Assembly: GCA_025331445.1 (NCBI GenBank)
Contig: JAIWNE010000012.1
Location: forward strand, 431,456-495,455
DNA from: Blakeslea trispora
Taxonomy: Eukaryota; Mucoromycota; Mucoromycetes; Mucorales; Choanephoraceae
Direction: 5' to 3'
Length of the DNA stretch: 64,000 nt
Shown: piece after piece, positions 12,972 through 23,961 of the stretch
Position numbering within the stretch: position 1 is the first letter of the stretch
How the letters are laid out: the number at the start of each line of letters is the position of its first letter
The notes under the pieces: generated by a model
Database searches by the model: none
Seen by the model: only the letters and a program-made list of their open reading frames with translations
What the model was told of the DNA's origin: nothing
Program-made: the position numbers and the translations under genes

Positions 12972-15900
12972 TTATTCTAAGTAAATATAAGTGGGCGCTT
13001 CTAATTTTTTTGGTTGCTTAGGGAACTGGCGCCACTTGTTCCAGTATGTTTCGTATTCTTTAAGTTTTCCCTCAATTCTGAGGTAGTAATTGTATACTGG
13101 TGGGAGATTTGATTGGTTAATACCAAGCCTGATTGCATACCAATGGACATTATGACCGTTTTGGATATGAATGGCAACAGGCTTGGATTTTGATTTGGGA
13201 ACATTTAATGGCAGGTAGGTGATAGCAGGATTAATTCCTGGATGCTCTTGTTCAGCAGAAGGGTAAATACAAACAGGAATAGAATAGGTGTCTGCAACCA
13301 GTTGAGCACAGTCAGGCCCGTAGAACCACTCAGGCATTTCTTTCTTATCTAGCCCTGTTGCAACAACTGTCCGAAGTCTTTCAACATCAAAGTTTGGAAA
13401 GTACTTCCTGTAACTGTCTTTGATGTTTTCCAAAGTCTTCAACATTTTGGATCTGACTTCCAGATACTGGTCCCCATCCACGTATTTAGAGCCGCTTCTG
13501 TCCACCAAGAAGGCAACTGCTCTAAAACCACAGTTACCATCCCCTAAGGGATTGAGGTAATCAGTAACTTCGGATTCCTTGATTGATGGACTGAGGATGC
13601 TAGTGATTGAAGGCGGAAGATTGCCTCGCGAGCGCTTGGTTTGAGGTAAAGGGCTTTCGTAAACGAAATCATCTTTACCATAGCTTGCCTCTGAGGCTTT
13701 TCTTTTCTTGCCCTTGGCTTCTATTTTTGAAGCGCAATTATTATTTAGTTTTAGAATAGAAATGATTATATTTGAGCATTACCTTCATCTTTCTTCGCCT
13801 GTTGTTTTTTTTCTCGTTTAGCGACTTCTTTCAATTCTTCTTTTTCTTTTTCCAAAGAGAACTCATAGTGAGTTTTTCTTCTTTTCGTATTCTTTGGTCG
13901 TCCTCTAACACTGACTTTTCTTCGAGGAGGAAGCACCTTCTCGATTCTTCTTTCTTCAATGCTTCTCATGCACTTTTCAACACTTTCTTCTAATCTTCTT
14001 TGATCTTGGATAGATTCCAAAGAACTGTGAAGATCAATGAGCTCGTTAGCCAAGTTCATGATGATGGCCTTTCTTGAAGCACCGACCACGAATCCCTTCT
14101 TCGGTTCATCACTACGAGTGACTCTGTCACTGTCATTGGTAGCATCAATAACTGCACAGTCGTCATCGTCATTCTCTTCATCTGTTAGCCACATTTCTTC
14201 ATCTTCATCAACAATTGCTTCTAATAAAATAGTGTTATCTTGTATTGTTATTATGCGTCAGTCTTCATTTACCTTTCGTCTTCAAACAAATCTCATCTTC
14301 TAATTCTTCTAAGTCATCTTGTGTATGCATTTTGAACCAAAATAATCTAAAAGATATTAGATACATTTTATACATTTGTAGATATAAACTTACCTTCTTC
14401 ACCTTCATCAAAGTTGAATCGCCATCTACGCGGAAAACATACTTAAAGGAACTTGGTTTTTTTTCCAAGCTCAAAATGTGCTTGCAAGGAAGGTTATATT
14501 GCAACCTAACCGAGCACAAGCAAGCTTTATAGCTGATTGGGGTCTCAGCTGAACGAATTTTAACGAGTTCGTTAAAAACTTTCCCAATAGCAAAGGAATG
14601 AACCTTTTGGACCAAAGGGAGCAACATCTTAAACAGGTCTTCTTCCTGACAGTAATATCCTCTGTACGAGAACATTTCTCGGCCTTTCTTGCTTTCAGCT
14701 TCTCTTGCCTAAATGTAATGAATTAGTTAATGAAAGCATTGCCAGCAGATTAAAAATAGGTACCCTTTGTCTGTACCATTGATCAATTTTTTCAGTGACC
14801 ATCACAATGGTACCAGATGAAGACTTAATAAATCTCTTAAAGAAGAGTGGCTGCCTTCTACTCTGTTTGAAGAGCGGTTTCCAAAATGAGGAAGTTTGTA
14901 AGTATGGAAGGCTGTCCATTTTTCAGCTTCTTCTATTTTGCTATTTAAATCAAAGTTAGTGACTTTAACTTGATAGAAAGTAGATTTACCTTTCAATGAA
15001 ATCAATTGCTTTTTTCTTGCCGTCTTCACTCACATAAACCAATGGAGCTTGGCTGCCGTCATCAAGCTGCTTCAGGTTTTTCTTAAATATTCAAAACCTC
15101 GTTTAGACATCATTCAGCTTATTTACTGATCGCTTACCTTTTCTCCCTCAGAAAAAATATCTGGCTGATTGACAAAAAGTTCCTTCAGCGAGCGAACTGC
15201 AACTACCATTTCTTCACGAGTAATCGCTTTCAATGCTACTTCTTGATATCGCATCTGGATCTCTTGTCGAATGCGATCTCTTCGGTCTTTGTCTTTTTCA
15301 ACAACACACTCCATTAGCTTCGCCTCAAGTCTTTTTTGCATATGCACATAACATAAAATGTTATGTGTTTGAGGAAAGACACTGGAAATGGCATTTTTCA
15401 ATGCTTGCTCATTGTCGGTAGTAATCGTCTGAGGTCCTTGGTTCTCTTCAGGCCAAGTGATTTTTTTGAGGCAGTCAAGCACCCATTTGTACTGGGTGTT
15501 GTCCTCTTTGCTGATAAATGCACCAGCAACCTCAAAAGTTACGAGGGTATTAGGCTTAATGCTTTCGACACTACTAGTGCCAACTTGTGAGCATTGATCT
15601 TGTAAGTAGCATCAATGACCAAGTTTTCAGGCATATTCTTAGCACACTCAATGTTTGACTTAAGTGCAAAGAAAACAGCACTGATTCTTTTGTCATTGTC
15701 AACATTGTATAATACTTCATATCCTTTGTTCTGTAGGCCGATGACATATTCATACATCATCTTACTACGCTGGGTGTTGAAGTAGCGATACTGAAGATTT
15801 TTTAAATCCTTTTTAGTGATGTTGAGCACTTTATCAGAAATCAAGTTTTGATAAACGCTGCTAGCATTCATTCCAGTCTGAAGTAGCCATAAATCTTCTC

Positions 15901-16281
15901 TTCAAGTTCAGCAGACATTTTTCTGTTGATGCTGTAGTTGGTTGGGTCTTCTGAGATACTGTGATTGTGCTGACCTTGAGAGTTGCTGACAATCCATTTC
16001 TGAATCATTGCATCAAAACGAAAGTTGATGAAAACACCGCAAAGCATTTTCTGGCTTTTGGTATCTTTAAAGAGATCATTTCTGTCGGGTCTGATGCGCT
16101 TCTTGCCACCATGCTTACATATGTAGTTGATGGCTGTTGGCTTGGATGTCTTGATACTCATGACAACGTTGAATTCCTTTCCAAATCGACGAATATCATC
16201 GTAGATTTCGCTTTTGTTGCTGTATTTCTTGCTTACAATTGTGTTGAGGAAAGTTAAATGAGTTTGAATATCTTGGGTCAT
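12972..16281 (-). pseudogene. MULE transposase with FAR1-like, SWIM and OTU protease domains (frameshifted)
   Basis: Read from 16281 leftward, the first exon has a FAR1-like DNA-binding region (NYICKHGGKKRIRPDRND, WIVSNSQGQHNHSISEDP). The MULE catalytic core follows: first Asp in VIDATYKINAHKLALV, second in ITTDNEQALKNAI with CYVHMQKRLEAKL, and the Glu in FGNRSSNRVEGSHSSLRDLL. Then come the SWIM zinc finger (CLCSVRLQYNLPCKHI), a basic RGRPKNTKRRKTHYE segment and an acidic region. The C-terminal OTU cysteine protease has GDGNCGFRAVAFLVDRSG (Asp/Cys) and GHNVHWYAIRL (His). Introns of about 49-60 nt lie at, for example, 15137-15082, 14989-14941, 14763-14709 and 13793-13733. Single-base shifts occur near 15887, 15572 and 14850 (a TTAAG where TTAAAG is needed), so this copy is broken unless these are assembly errors. 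All catalytic residues remain. Confidence 0.85.
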
Positions 16282-16685
16282 TTTGTTAGTAGAGGGAAGA
16301 AAAAGCTTTTTTTACAGTTGGTGTCGAAATATGTCTATTTTCTGATGAAAAAATATCTGAGTTAATGTTTAGAGTTGACATGACCATTGAGAGCCAACAA
16401 AGAGAAATAAAAAAGATACAATATACATCCCCTTTTAGATTTATTTTTAGATCCAATCAGAATAATCTCTCGGTACAAGAATAAATAGATAAAATGCACA
16501 GTTATAAGAGCATATGTTAATCTTTTCAAGTTTCTATAAAGCTTTCTCCTGGATTACTATCCTTTTTCCTTTTCAAGAAGTGAATTTAAAACTATCAGAT
16601 TGGACTTCAAAAGCAAACAATGGGGGGGGTCAATACTATCAGGATTAAACAGAGAATTACTAAAAAAAGATAGAGTGTCTCTAGG

Positions 16686-16750
16686 GAGTAGACAAAACAA
16701 AAGTGGGGTGTCTGAAGGGAGTGGACATTGGAGTGGACGGAGTGTTTACC
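16686..16750 (-). repeat. MULE right terminal inverted repeat
   Basis: Ends GGAGTGTTTACC and is the reverse complement of the left end, again with a second degenerate copy of the CAGACACCCCACT motif on its inner side. Confidence 0.85.
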
Positions 16751-16754
16751 TAAA

Positions 16755-17125
16755 AGGAAACGTTATGTTCTTAGCTGATATTTTTAGTATTTTTGTTGCT
16801 CATCAAAAAAGTCTTTTTAACTAAACCATCTCTTATTCTATCAAAAAAACATTCAATCACGATATTATGGTCAAGCTTTCGCAAGCATTGTATTTGGTGG
16901 CTATAAAAGTACAATTTACTGCAATAAAAGGTGTCGTTTTATAAAAAAAAAAGTAGTTTATTATCGTTTAAGGGTTCAAATATAAATCATCTCTACACTT
17001 GGTTGAGAGCAGACGAAACGCAACTGTCAATGTACTGATGTTGAACAAATATAACTTCAAAGTACTAGATGAGCTGAAATCACGCTGTGTACGCCTTGTA
17101 GTCTGAATGGTATTAGTCTGTTTTA
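16755..17125. repeat. Dispersed repeat, copy A (copy B at 39734-40090)
   Basis: About 360 bp beginning near GGAACGTTATGTT and ending near GTAGTCTGAATGGTATTAGT matches 39734-40090 in the same orientation with scattered substitutions and small indels. Shared blocks include ATTCAATCACGATATTATGG, TATTATCGTTTAAGGGTTCA and ACTGTCAATGTACTGATGTT. No coding frame is shared. It may be part of a non-autonomous element. Confidence 0.8.
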
Positions 17126-17597
17126 AAGAAAAAAAATAAAAAAGAAAAAGAAATTGCCTTTCCTTATTGTAACCAATAAAAATATTGGCAAGAAAAAGAA
17201 GTCAGCAACACCAACGAGTGAAATGGTCAGCAAATTTGTGTAATCTGATAAAATAGAAAGTCTTAATGTCAAAATAATACCTTCAATAAAGAAAATTGAA
17301 TAAGAAAATGAATTAGACGTACTTTTTAGCCAGCATCATTAAAGCGTTAATACGAGCATTTCTTGGGATAAAACCTGTTTTGATCTCATATAACAGCTAA
17401 AAGGATTTAAAAAAATGGCATTGTTTCCAATCAACAAAAAGTCTCGATCTGTCTTCTTTCAAGGAACGAATGAAATATTTCTTACTACTTTAAGCCTGTG
17501 ACAAGATGAATGCAAAAGCAGTATAAAAGAACCACAAAAAAAAAGACATACGATAGCCATTCAATTTTTTTTAAAAATAACGATTACCTTACCTGAA

Positions 17598-17793
17598 ATG
17601 TCTGCTCGCTTTGTTAAAGAAATCTAATGTACTCGCTGTACTGCCGATTTCCAATGCTCTCGTTGTGCTGCTGCTACTCTCGAAAGAGTTTACTACTGCC
17701 ATTGTGATACTTGCAAAATCACATCAATGGATAAGCCTTTGGTCGATTTCAATGAATACAGATCCCATCAAAAACGCAACATGTTTGAAGGCG
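17598..17793 (+). pseudogene. Cys-rich zinc-binding relic, family not recognised
   Basis: In one frame the DNA reads MSARFVKEI, a TAA codon, then CTRCTADFQCSRCAAATLER, YYCHCDTCKITSMDKPLVDF and EYRSHQKRNMFEGV. The spacing of CxxC...CxxC...CxCxxC suggests a small treble-clef or cross-brace zinc module. One in-frame stop near the start and no clear continuation suggest a broken remnant, although a short intron around the TAA cannot be excluded. I cannot name the family. Confidence 0.4.
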
Positions 17794-17799
17794 TGAGAT

Positions 17800-18398
17800 A
17801 TGCATAGTGGAAGTTGACTATCTGTAAGTCTATTTGCCATAACATTAGTGAATGACTCTAACATATCACATCTCTTTATTACCTAGACGGAAAGAATGCC
17901 ATTCATAATACTCCGAAGTACTATCGCAGAGTAGTTACCGAAAATGCCACTTAATTTATCTGTCAAGTCAAAAAGAGTTAAACAAGATGAAAGAGAGGGT
18001 TTTATTCAGTGTAGAATGAGATTGTCAATATAAATTGAGCTTGATGACACAAAGTAGGATTGTGTCTTAAATAAATGCCTTGATTTAATGATGCATCTAG
18101 CTTACGATACATCATCACCCTGGACCACCTTAAAAACCGTTTGATTAAGATTTGAATAACATTTAGATGGACCTTGATTGAGTGTTGGATTCTTGAAGTC
18201 AGATAAATCGCTCTTGATTAATGTGTAGATGCTTTTGCGAATTAGATAATTGTTAAATTGTATGCTTTGTTCTTTACATGTATGTACGTTGGATTTGCCC
18301 ATTAAAAAAACCATTTCGTCAAAAACCTTTCGTGAGGAAAAAAGATGAAGCTGGGTAAAAAAGGTTCTCCGTACTGATTGCGCTTAGTTCACAGATGT
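17800..18398. other. No recognisable gene
   Basis: AT-rich DNA between the Cys-rich relic and the Ty3 fragment. A 70-codon minus-strand frame at 18102-18314 has no features I recognise. Confidence 0.4.
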
Positions 18399-20158
18399 CT
18401 AGTTTGATCTGGATTTCTTGTTGACATCAGATTTCTTGAACGGAGTCTTGCGCTTGCGTGATCCTTTGATTCTTTTGACTTGACCAGACTTGGTAGGCAT
18501 GTTTGCGTTAGGTCGTTTCCAGTATTCTTTGATAGTTTCTGGACTGTCAAAGTTCTTCAGGCTTTTGCCATGTTTACTCGTCCGGATATTCTACCCAAGT
18601 AATTAAATACTCGATACCATTTGGTTCTACTTCCCTGTGATTGATCACGGCTTGAACTTCAAAAATGTCTTTGTTTTCATCAGACTTGTTCGTTTCATTC
18701 GCGATTAATTTAATTTGGGAAGTAAGGATGTTTCTGGATAGAATGGAGCCTGTGCTATCGGTCAAGATGTAGCTTCCATTGGTTGTATAACCATGTACAT
18801 AAAATGGACCTTCATACTTGGCATTTGTTTTCCGACGCTTGTTTTCTATGTTTTTGATCATGACTTTAGCGCTTATGGGAAATGGATCTTTAAGTATCCA
18901 ATGCTTTCTTTCAAAGTGCTCATTATCTTTCTCTTGATTCCTAATGATCTGATTTCTAATTTCAGGAATGGTATAGTTATTGATTCTTTCGATTTCTTTC
19001 TTTAACTTATTTGTGTCTATCATATCGTCAGAGATATTCATTTTCGATAGAGCTTTTGTATAATCCTTGAGATCATTTGCTTAGCGATTGAACATCACTT
19101 GGAATGGAGTATGATTGTGTAGTGTTGATATATGTTGGTTCATCAGATATATGGTACCTTCGACATACAAATCACATGCTTCTTCATATCCATCCAGCAT
19201 TTTGAGGATGATAAATTTAGCAGTCTTTACATGAGTTTCGAAGTTGCCAGCTGGAGTGTAAGGTAATGAGAGAGCAGATTCAATGCCCATATGTTGACGT
19301 AGACTTTTGATCAATTCGTTATATAATTCTAGTCCTCTGTCATGTTGAAGTACTTTAGGATATCCCATAATGGAAAATATCTGTATCAACTCCTTGGCAA
19401 CATCTAGGGCTGTTTTGGATTTGATTGCTCTGAGAATTACAAACCTACTAAAGATGTCAACGCACACTAATAGGTAGTTATTACCTTTAGGAGTTGTAAC
19501 ATCGAATGTGCCTAGATCGATAGCGACTTTGTCCCACGTATTGTTGGGCGCATCACTCTTTGGAGGGTGGAAAACATGTTTTGCTAGATTCAATCGAGCG
19601 CACTTTGTACAATTCATGATGTATTTTGTTACATCTTCGCGCAAGTGTCTCTAGTTAATGCCATGTTTTTGTTTTATTATTCGTTCGACACTGTTGATTC
19701 CATAGTGTCCAGCAAGATGACATTGCGAAATGTTATTTTGTTTTTCCTCTTCATTTTGAGGTTGCGTGTATTTGTCTATACGACTAGCAGCAATGATTTG
19801 GTCAGTAACGTTATTCAATCTTGTCTTTTCCATTTGTGAGGTAATTTTATCCATTGTGTTACTGTTTTCGGAATTTGTTTCTGAGGTTACGTGAGGCGAA
19901 TTATCACGGTTTTCTTTTGCTGTTTTGGAGGCTGCTTTCGTCTCAAATTGCGTATCAATTACTTGCTCACCCCTCTCCAGCGTTTGATCAGCGTCGTCTG
20001 GATAAAGCAAACGCGATAAGTGATCAGCCAAGATCTTGCGTACTCCGGCACAGAAGGTGATGTCAAAGTCAAACTCGTAGATCATCTCGTAGTAATTTTC
20101 AATGTTTCGATTGATTTTTGGTTGAGAGTGCAGATACAGTATACCTTTGTTATCGGTA
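18399..20158 (-). pseudogene. Ty3/gypsy chromovirus pol tail (RNase H end, integrase, chromodomain), truncated
   Basis: Read leftward from 20158: the end of RNase H (DNKGILYLHSQPKINRNIE, then FDFDITFCAGVRKILADHLS), the integrase HHCC zinc finger (CHLAGHYGINSVERII ... CTKCARLN), and the integrase core with Asp in WDKVAIDLGTFDV, Asp in VLQHDRGLE and a degenerate third motif (TPAGNFETHVKTAKF). The integrase C-terminus and a chromodomain (FEVQAVINHREVEPNGIEYL, ITWVEYPDE) follow, then a very basic tail (KRIKGSRKRKTPFKKSDVNK). In-frame stops: TAG at 19651-19653 where Trp is expected, TAA at 19081-19083 and TAA at 18574-18576; a one-base shift follows the chromodomain. No LTR is seen. The upstream end stops exactly at a TA next to a Tc1 arm, so the element was cut by that insertion. 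Confidence 0.85.
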
Positions 20159-20160
20159 TA

Positions 20161-20432
20161 CAGTGACCCGCAAAATTGGTTAAAAAGATTTTTTTTACTT
20201 TGAACCTTATAATCAGGTATTCAAACACATTTCAAACCCCTCATGTCATACCTTGTTAGAAAGCCTCAGTAATTTACTATATGCTAACTAGGTTGCACAA
20301 CGATTGGTTGTCCTTGAATTGGAAACCGCTATTTTAAAAAAAAAAGTCTTTTTGAACAGTTTTGCGTTTATCCGAGAAAATCATAGCGAAGGGAGGGGGG
20401 CTAGTTTTTGAAATTATTTTGACGCGTTTTTT
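20161..20432. mobile_element. Solo terminal arm of a Tc1-like element
   Basis: Starts CAGTGACCCGCAAAATTGG after a TA and matches about 270 bp of the left arm of the complete element at 23962 (for example CTTTTTGAACAGTTTTGCGT and TTTGAAATTATTTTGACGCG), with scattered substitutions. The transposase part and the second arm are missing. It abuts the Ty3 fragment at 20158. Confidence 0.85.
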
Positions 20433-20943
20433 TTTTTTGGATAACACTACGTCCATTCACACCTAGGATGCAAATAATTTACGTTAAGTTAGCGTTTTTC
20501 TCTCTGCCAAAAAAAAATAAAAGATTTCGCTAACTAAGCATGAGCGGCCTCCCCCACTCCCCTCGACCTCCCCTCAGTTCATCTCCGATAGAGAATTTTC
20601 ACCCTCCCCCCCTTCTTTTCATGTCTTATTTGATTGGACCTCAGCTTAAGCAGTAAAAAAAATGCATATAAAAACTGACAAAAGTAATGATTATCATAAT
20701 ATGTATTTAACAAAATAATGTTTTATTTTAATCTTCGTCACTTTCGAAAGAAAGTGACTCTCTGTCGTCCTCAGAAGAGTCAGACTCGTGGTCAGAGCCA
20801 TAGTCGCTTCTGTCTTCATCTACTACATCGATTTCAAATGTTATTGCATGACTTGTTTTTATAAATTTCTTCATCATTAAAAAATGATAATAAAAAAAAT
20901 TAAATCTCTTCTCTTTTCCTATCTCTTTCCCTTTACTTATAAC
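20433..20943. other. Upstream region of the 20.9 kb gene; acidic minus-strand frame
   Basis: Contains CT-rich blocks (20555-20630) and a minus-strand frame at 20728-20949 whose C-terminal part is strongly acidic (DVVDEDRSDYGSDHESDSSE, then ESLSFESDED) and ends in TAA. It could be the last exon of a divergently oriented gene, but I could not link it to another exon. Confidence 0.35.
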
Positions 20944-22234
20944 ATGCAATTCCTTCCTACCGAAAATTTACTCCAAGAAAAGCCGTACGTTAAGGCTATG
21001 TTGGACAAGCTCGAATGCACTTTGAGACAATTTCTTGTCGAGCATCCTGAAGAAGATGAAGAAGAGATGCGACGCATGGCTGTTGGTAAGCTTGGTCTTC
21101 CTTACCTCAATGATTTCCAGACCAAGTTCACGCGAATTCCTGTCGCCAGAAAAAGAAGCGTCTGGCAGCAGCACTTGAGCAACATGTCGGTGGAAAGAGG
21201 CTTGTCCTTCAAAAAGAAGGAGGACTTGCCTGTCATTTTGTCAAGTTATCAAGAGATAACAAATGGCCCACCTTCTTCCTTGCAAGCGCTTGTCGATCAG
21301 ACAAACGCTTACAACGCCAAAGAAAAAAAGACCTTGCCAGTTAGAGAGGCTATCCTCGCGAAGGCGTTAGCCAACTTGAGGAGCTACTCCAACTGGCTTC
21401 TTGCATAATTCGACGTGCATATGATGCACGTCTATGCCATTGACGGTGTTCGAGCCAACTAATACAATGCTTGCTACTCGAACTCAGGTATTGTTTTGGT
21501 TCCAACACAACATGTATTTATTTAGATTCATCTAACGATATGAGTAAAGAAGTAGGCAAAATGTTCGAAAGCCGCATCGGTGAGAAGCTGGGTGTTTCAT
21601 CCGAAGAATATGTCCACATGTTGGTCATGGCTACTGGAGCTAAAACAAGAGCCTTCTTGCTTGGGCTGCCATCTCCGTCCACCCCTGTTTCCTCTGTTTC
21701 CGTTCCTGTTTCCTCTGTCTCCGTTCCTGTTTCCTCTGTTTCCGTTCCTGTTTCTCTTCCTACTTCTCTTCCTGCTTCTCTTCCTGCTTCTCTTCCTGCT
21801 TCTCTTCCTGTTTTCTCTGTTCCTGTTCCTGTTTCAGCTTCTTCTGCTTGTGAAGCTATGTCTGTTGAAGTTGACAACATTGTTGTTCCAACTGAGACAG
21901 CGTATAACTACAAGCAGAAGAAGTTGATGCTTGTCAAATCAATCCGACAAGTAGTCCACAGCATGCTGGGTAAGTAAAAGTTTCTTTTTTTCTTCCGTAA
22001 TTGAAAACTAAATCATCTTGTTTAGAACAAGTAGGACGTAGAAGGTTCCAGGCAGTCCCCTGGGTGGATCTGTTGAGTGGTGAGACTAGCTGTTTACAGC
22101 TAAGAAACTGGCCACGTTTCAAAGGTGATGTCTCGAAGACAGGGACTTATCACCTTCAGAACTTGAGTGTTCGACACCTGAATGACATCAAAAACAGGCT
22201 AGATGCAGGTGTCATTGTCATCAATGCTGAATAA
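20944..22234 (+). pseudogene. Unrecognised multi-exon protein with two in-frame TAA codons
   Basis: Exon 1 starts at MQFLPTENLLQEKPYVKAML (20944) and reads through a Lys/Arg/Glu-rich region (FTRIPVARKRSVWQQHLSNM, SSYQEITNGPPSSLQALVDQ). The same frame continues past TAA 21406-21408 (FDVHMMHVYAIDGVRAN) and TAA 21460-21462 (YNACYSNS) to a donor near 21488. After a roughly 40-nt intron the joined frame continues SSNDMSKEVGKMFESRIGEK and EEYVHMLVMATGAKTRAFL, a Ser/Val/Pro repeat tract, then NYKQKKLMLVKSIRQVVHSML. A second intron (donor gtaagt near 21969) leads to a last exon with RFQAVPWVDLLSGETSCLQL and a stop at 22234. The protein-like frame before, between and after both stops means a once-continuous coding region. 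No domain is recognised; the repeat-rich neighbourhood suggests a transposon-linked family. Confidence 0.55.
21680..21835 (+). repeat. Coding minisatellite (SVSVPV and SLPA repeats)
   Basis: Inside the second exon of the 20.9 kb gene. A TCTGTTTCCGTTCCTGTTTC unit occurs about three times, followed by about five copies of TCTTCCTGCT. They encode repeated SSVSVPV and SLPAS, probably a flexible linker. Confidence 0.85.
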
Positions 22235-23959
22235 AAGCTTTTCCCTTCTTTCAGTAGTTCCATTGGACTCTAGATTGCGTTTAGGATTCGTATAATACGG
22301 CATCACATAACGTAAGTTCTATTTCTTTTCCTCTCGAAAGAATTCTCTCTCTTTGTTTTCATGTTTTGTATTCCATTCCGTAGCCTGATGATCTACTGAT
22401 TTTTTTTTCACAATTATACAACTTAACGTACTTTGTCAGTGTATGACTAAATTTGGAAGCTTGTACTCACTCTTTAAGCGGAATTGAATTAGCAAGCCAC
22501 TTATTAGCAACAAGCAGTCATTTGCATTTGAGTATTAATTATTGGAGTTCAGAATTTCGCAACATGTTTTTCTTTCTTTGAAAATTTTTTTCTTTTTCTT
22601 TAGATTCAAAATGAAGAAAAGTCTGGTTTGTTTTCATCTTGACATGCATCCCTCACCCCAACCTTCCTGCCATTCCACTAGCTAAAGTCAACAAGCCCTC
22701 CACTAACCTTTGATTTTATATGATAACAGGCACTACAGATGCTCTCCAGCCAAATGCTCTTCAGCCAGACGCTCTCCAGCCAGATGGTCTTCAGCCAGAT
22801 GCTCTGATATTGCGGGCTATACATGTATGGAGAAGCTTCTAAGCTTGTAGCTTACAATTTGTCTTGGCATATAACACGTAAGTTTCTTAGTTATAGTATC
22901 GTTGTTTTTAGATATATAGATTTTTTTCAAATAATAAAAGAACAATAATACGCTGCACTTCTTTGTTGTGCTTTATGCCTTAAAATGTATCTGTAAGCAT
23001 CTGCTATTTTATGTTTATTACTTTTGGTACCCCTGTCTTTCTAGAAAGAAGGCTGGCGTCTTGAACTAAAGCTCATGTTAAATTATTTGAACGAAATTGC
23101 TTACATCTCAAAGCAGTAGTGATGAGATAATTTTTTATGAGAAAAAGACCAGGGTAAGGCTGAAGCTTAAAATGGTGCAACTTGTTTCTAGCAACAGATA
23201 ATCATCAACTCCGTACTCAAATATCTAAATCAAACTGACTAGTATTGCTTGTAATGAAACAAATAGAAAAGTAGATGCTACGAGACACTGTCGTGTCCTT
23301 AATACAAAAAAAATTGTCTAGAAAAGAAGTCGACAAAACAGAAAGACGCGTCCATCTTTCTGTGGACTCAAAAGCCTCCTAAGTATGTTTACAAAGAAGG
23401 GACAAAATGCGGAGAGAGCATTAAAGAATGCAGTCAAATAGGCTTGGTTCAGTGGGTCTAAAAGGTAAGATGAGTTAGCAAGGAGTAAGCCTAAAAGACA
23501 AACATGGAGGGGTGAACATGGGGATGAAGATGAAGAGATGAAGAAGCCACAAAGAAGGAAGTCTGAGAATAAAGAGGACAAAATAAAAAATTTATGACTC
23601 ACAAATAGCGTGCATCTGTTTGATTGGTTTCTTGGTAATTAAAAATAAAAATCTTTTACTGTCAGATTTTACATCCGGTCCTGGGAGTTAGTCTTCCAGA
23701 CTTGAATAAAATGTAAATAAAATTTCCATATTTGGAGCATGTCAAAGTCGCATCCATGATTGACTGTCCATTTAAGCACTTTCACTCATTTGAAAAGCCT
23801 AGAAATGCTTGAAATGATTTCTGATATATAGCAGAATATTAAGCTTTGCTTCTAGAAGCTTTCCCGTTTCTAAGAGTGACCAATTGCGGCTAAAATGCCA
23901 ATTTTGAGAAGAATTGGTGCAAAACCATGGCATTTGACCCACTTTGATGCTGATATCAG
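22235..23959. other. Mostly non-coding stretch
   Basis: No gene is recognised apart from the short repeat at 22738-22800. A 94-codon minus-strand frame at 23318-23602 is low complexity and hydrophobic and looks fortuitous. Confidence 0.4.
22738..22800 (+). repeat. 15-bp tandem repeat, possible exon end
   Basis: Four to five imperfect copies of GATGCTCTCCAGCCA. In one frame they encode a DALQP/NALQP pentapeptide series followed by ILRAIHVWRSF and a stop. An acceptor-like gataacag lies just before, so this could be a small last exon of the preceding gene; that link is not proven. Confidence 0.6.
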
Positions 23960-23961
23960 TA

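Larger units (their letters stand above)
12773..16750 (-). mobile_element. MULE (Mutator-like) DNA transposon with long terminal inverted repeats
   Basis: Both ends carry the same inverted repeat beginning GGTAAACACTCCGTCCACTC and continuing through GTCCACTCCCTTCAGACACC. It is near-perfect for about 50 bp and imperfect for a further 30-40 bp. Within each end the GTCCACTCCCT-CAGACACCCCACT motif occurs twice. The repeats enclose one minus-strand transposase gene filling most of the element. The TTA/TAA next to both ends may be part of the TIR; I could not find the 8-11 bp target duplication expected of a MULE, so old flank mutations or a rearranged flank are possible. The right flank lies at the start of a repeat found again at 39.7 kb. 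Confidence 0.85.

Noticed and set aside
23318..23602. 94-codon hydrophobic minus-strand frame
   Set aside because: Low complexity and no recognisable motif or neighbouring exon.
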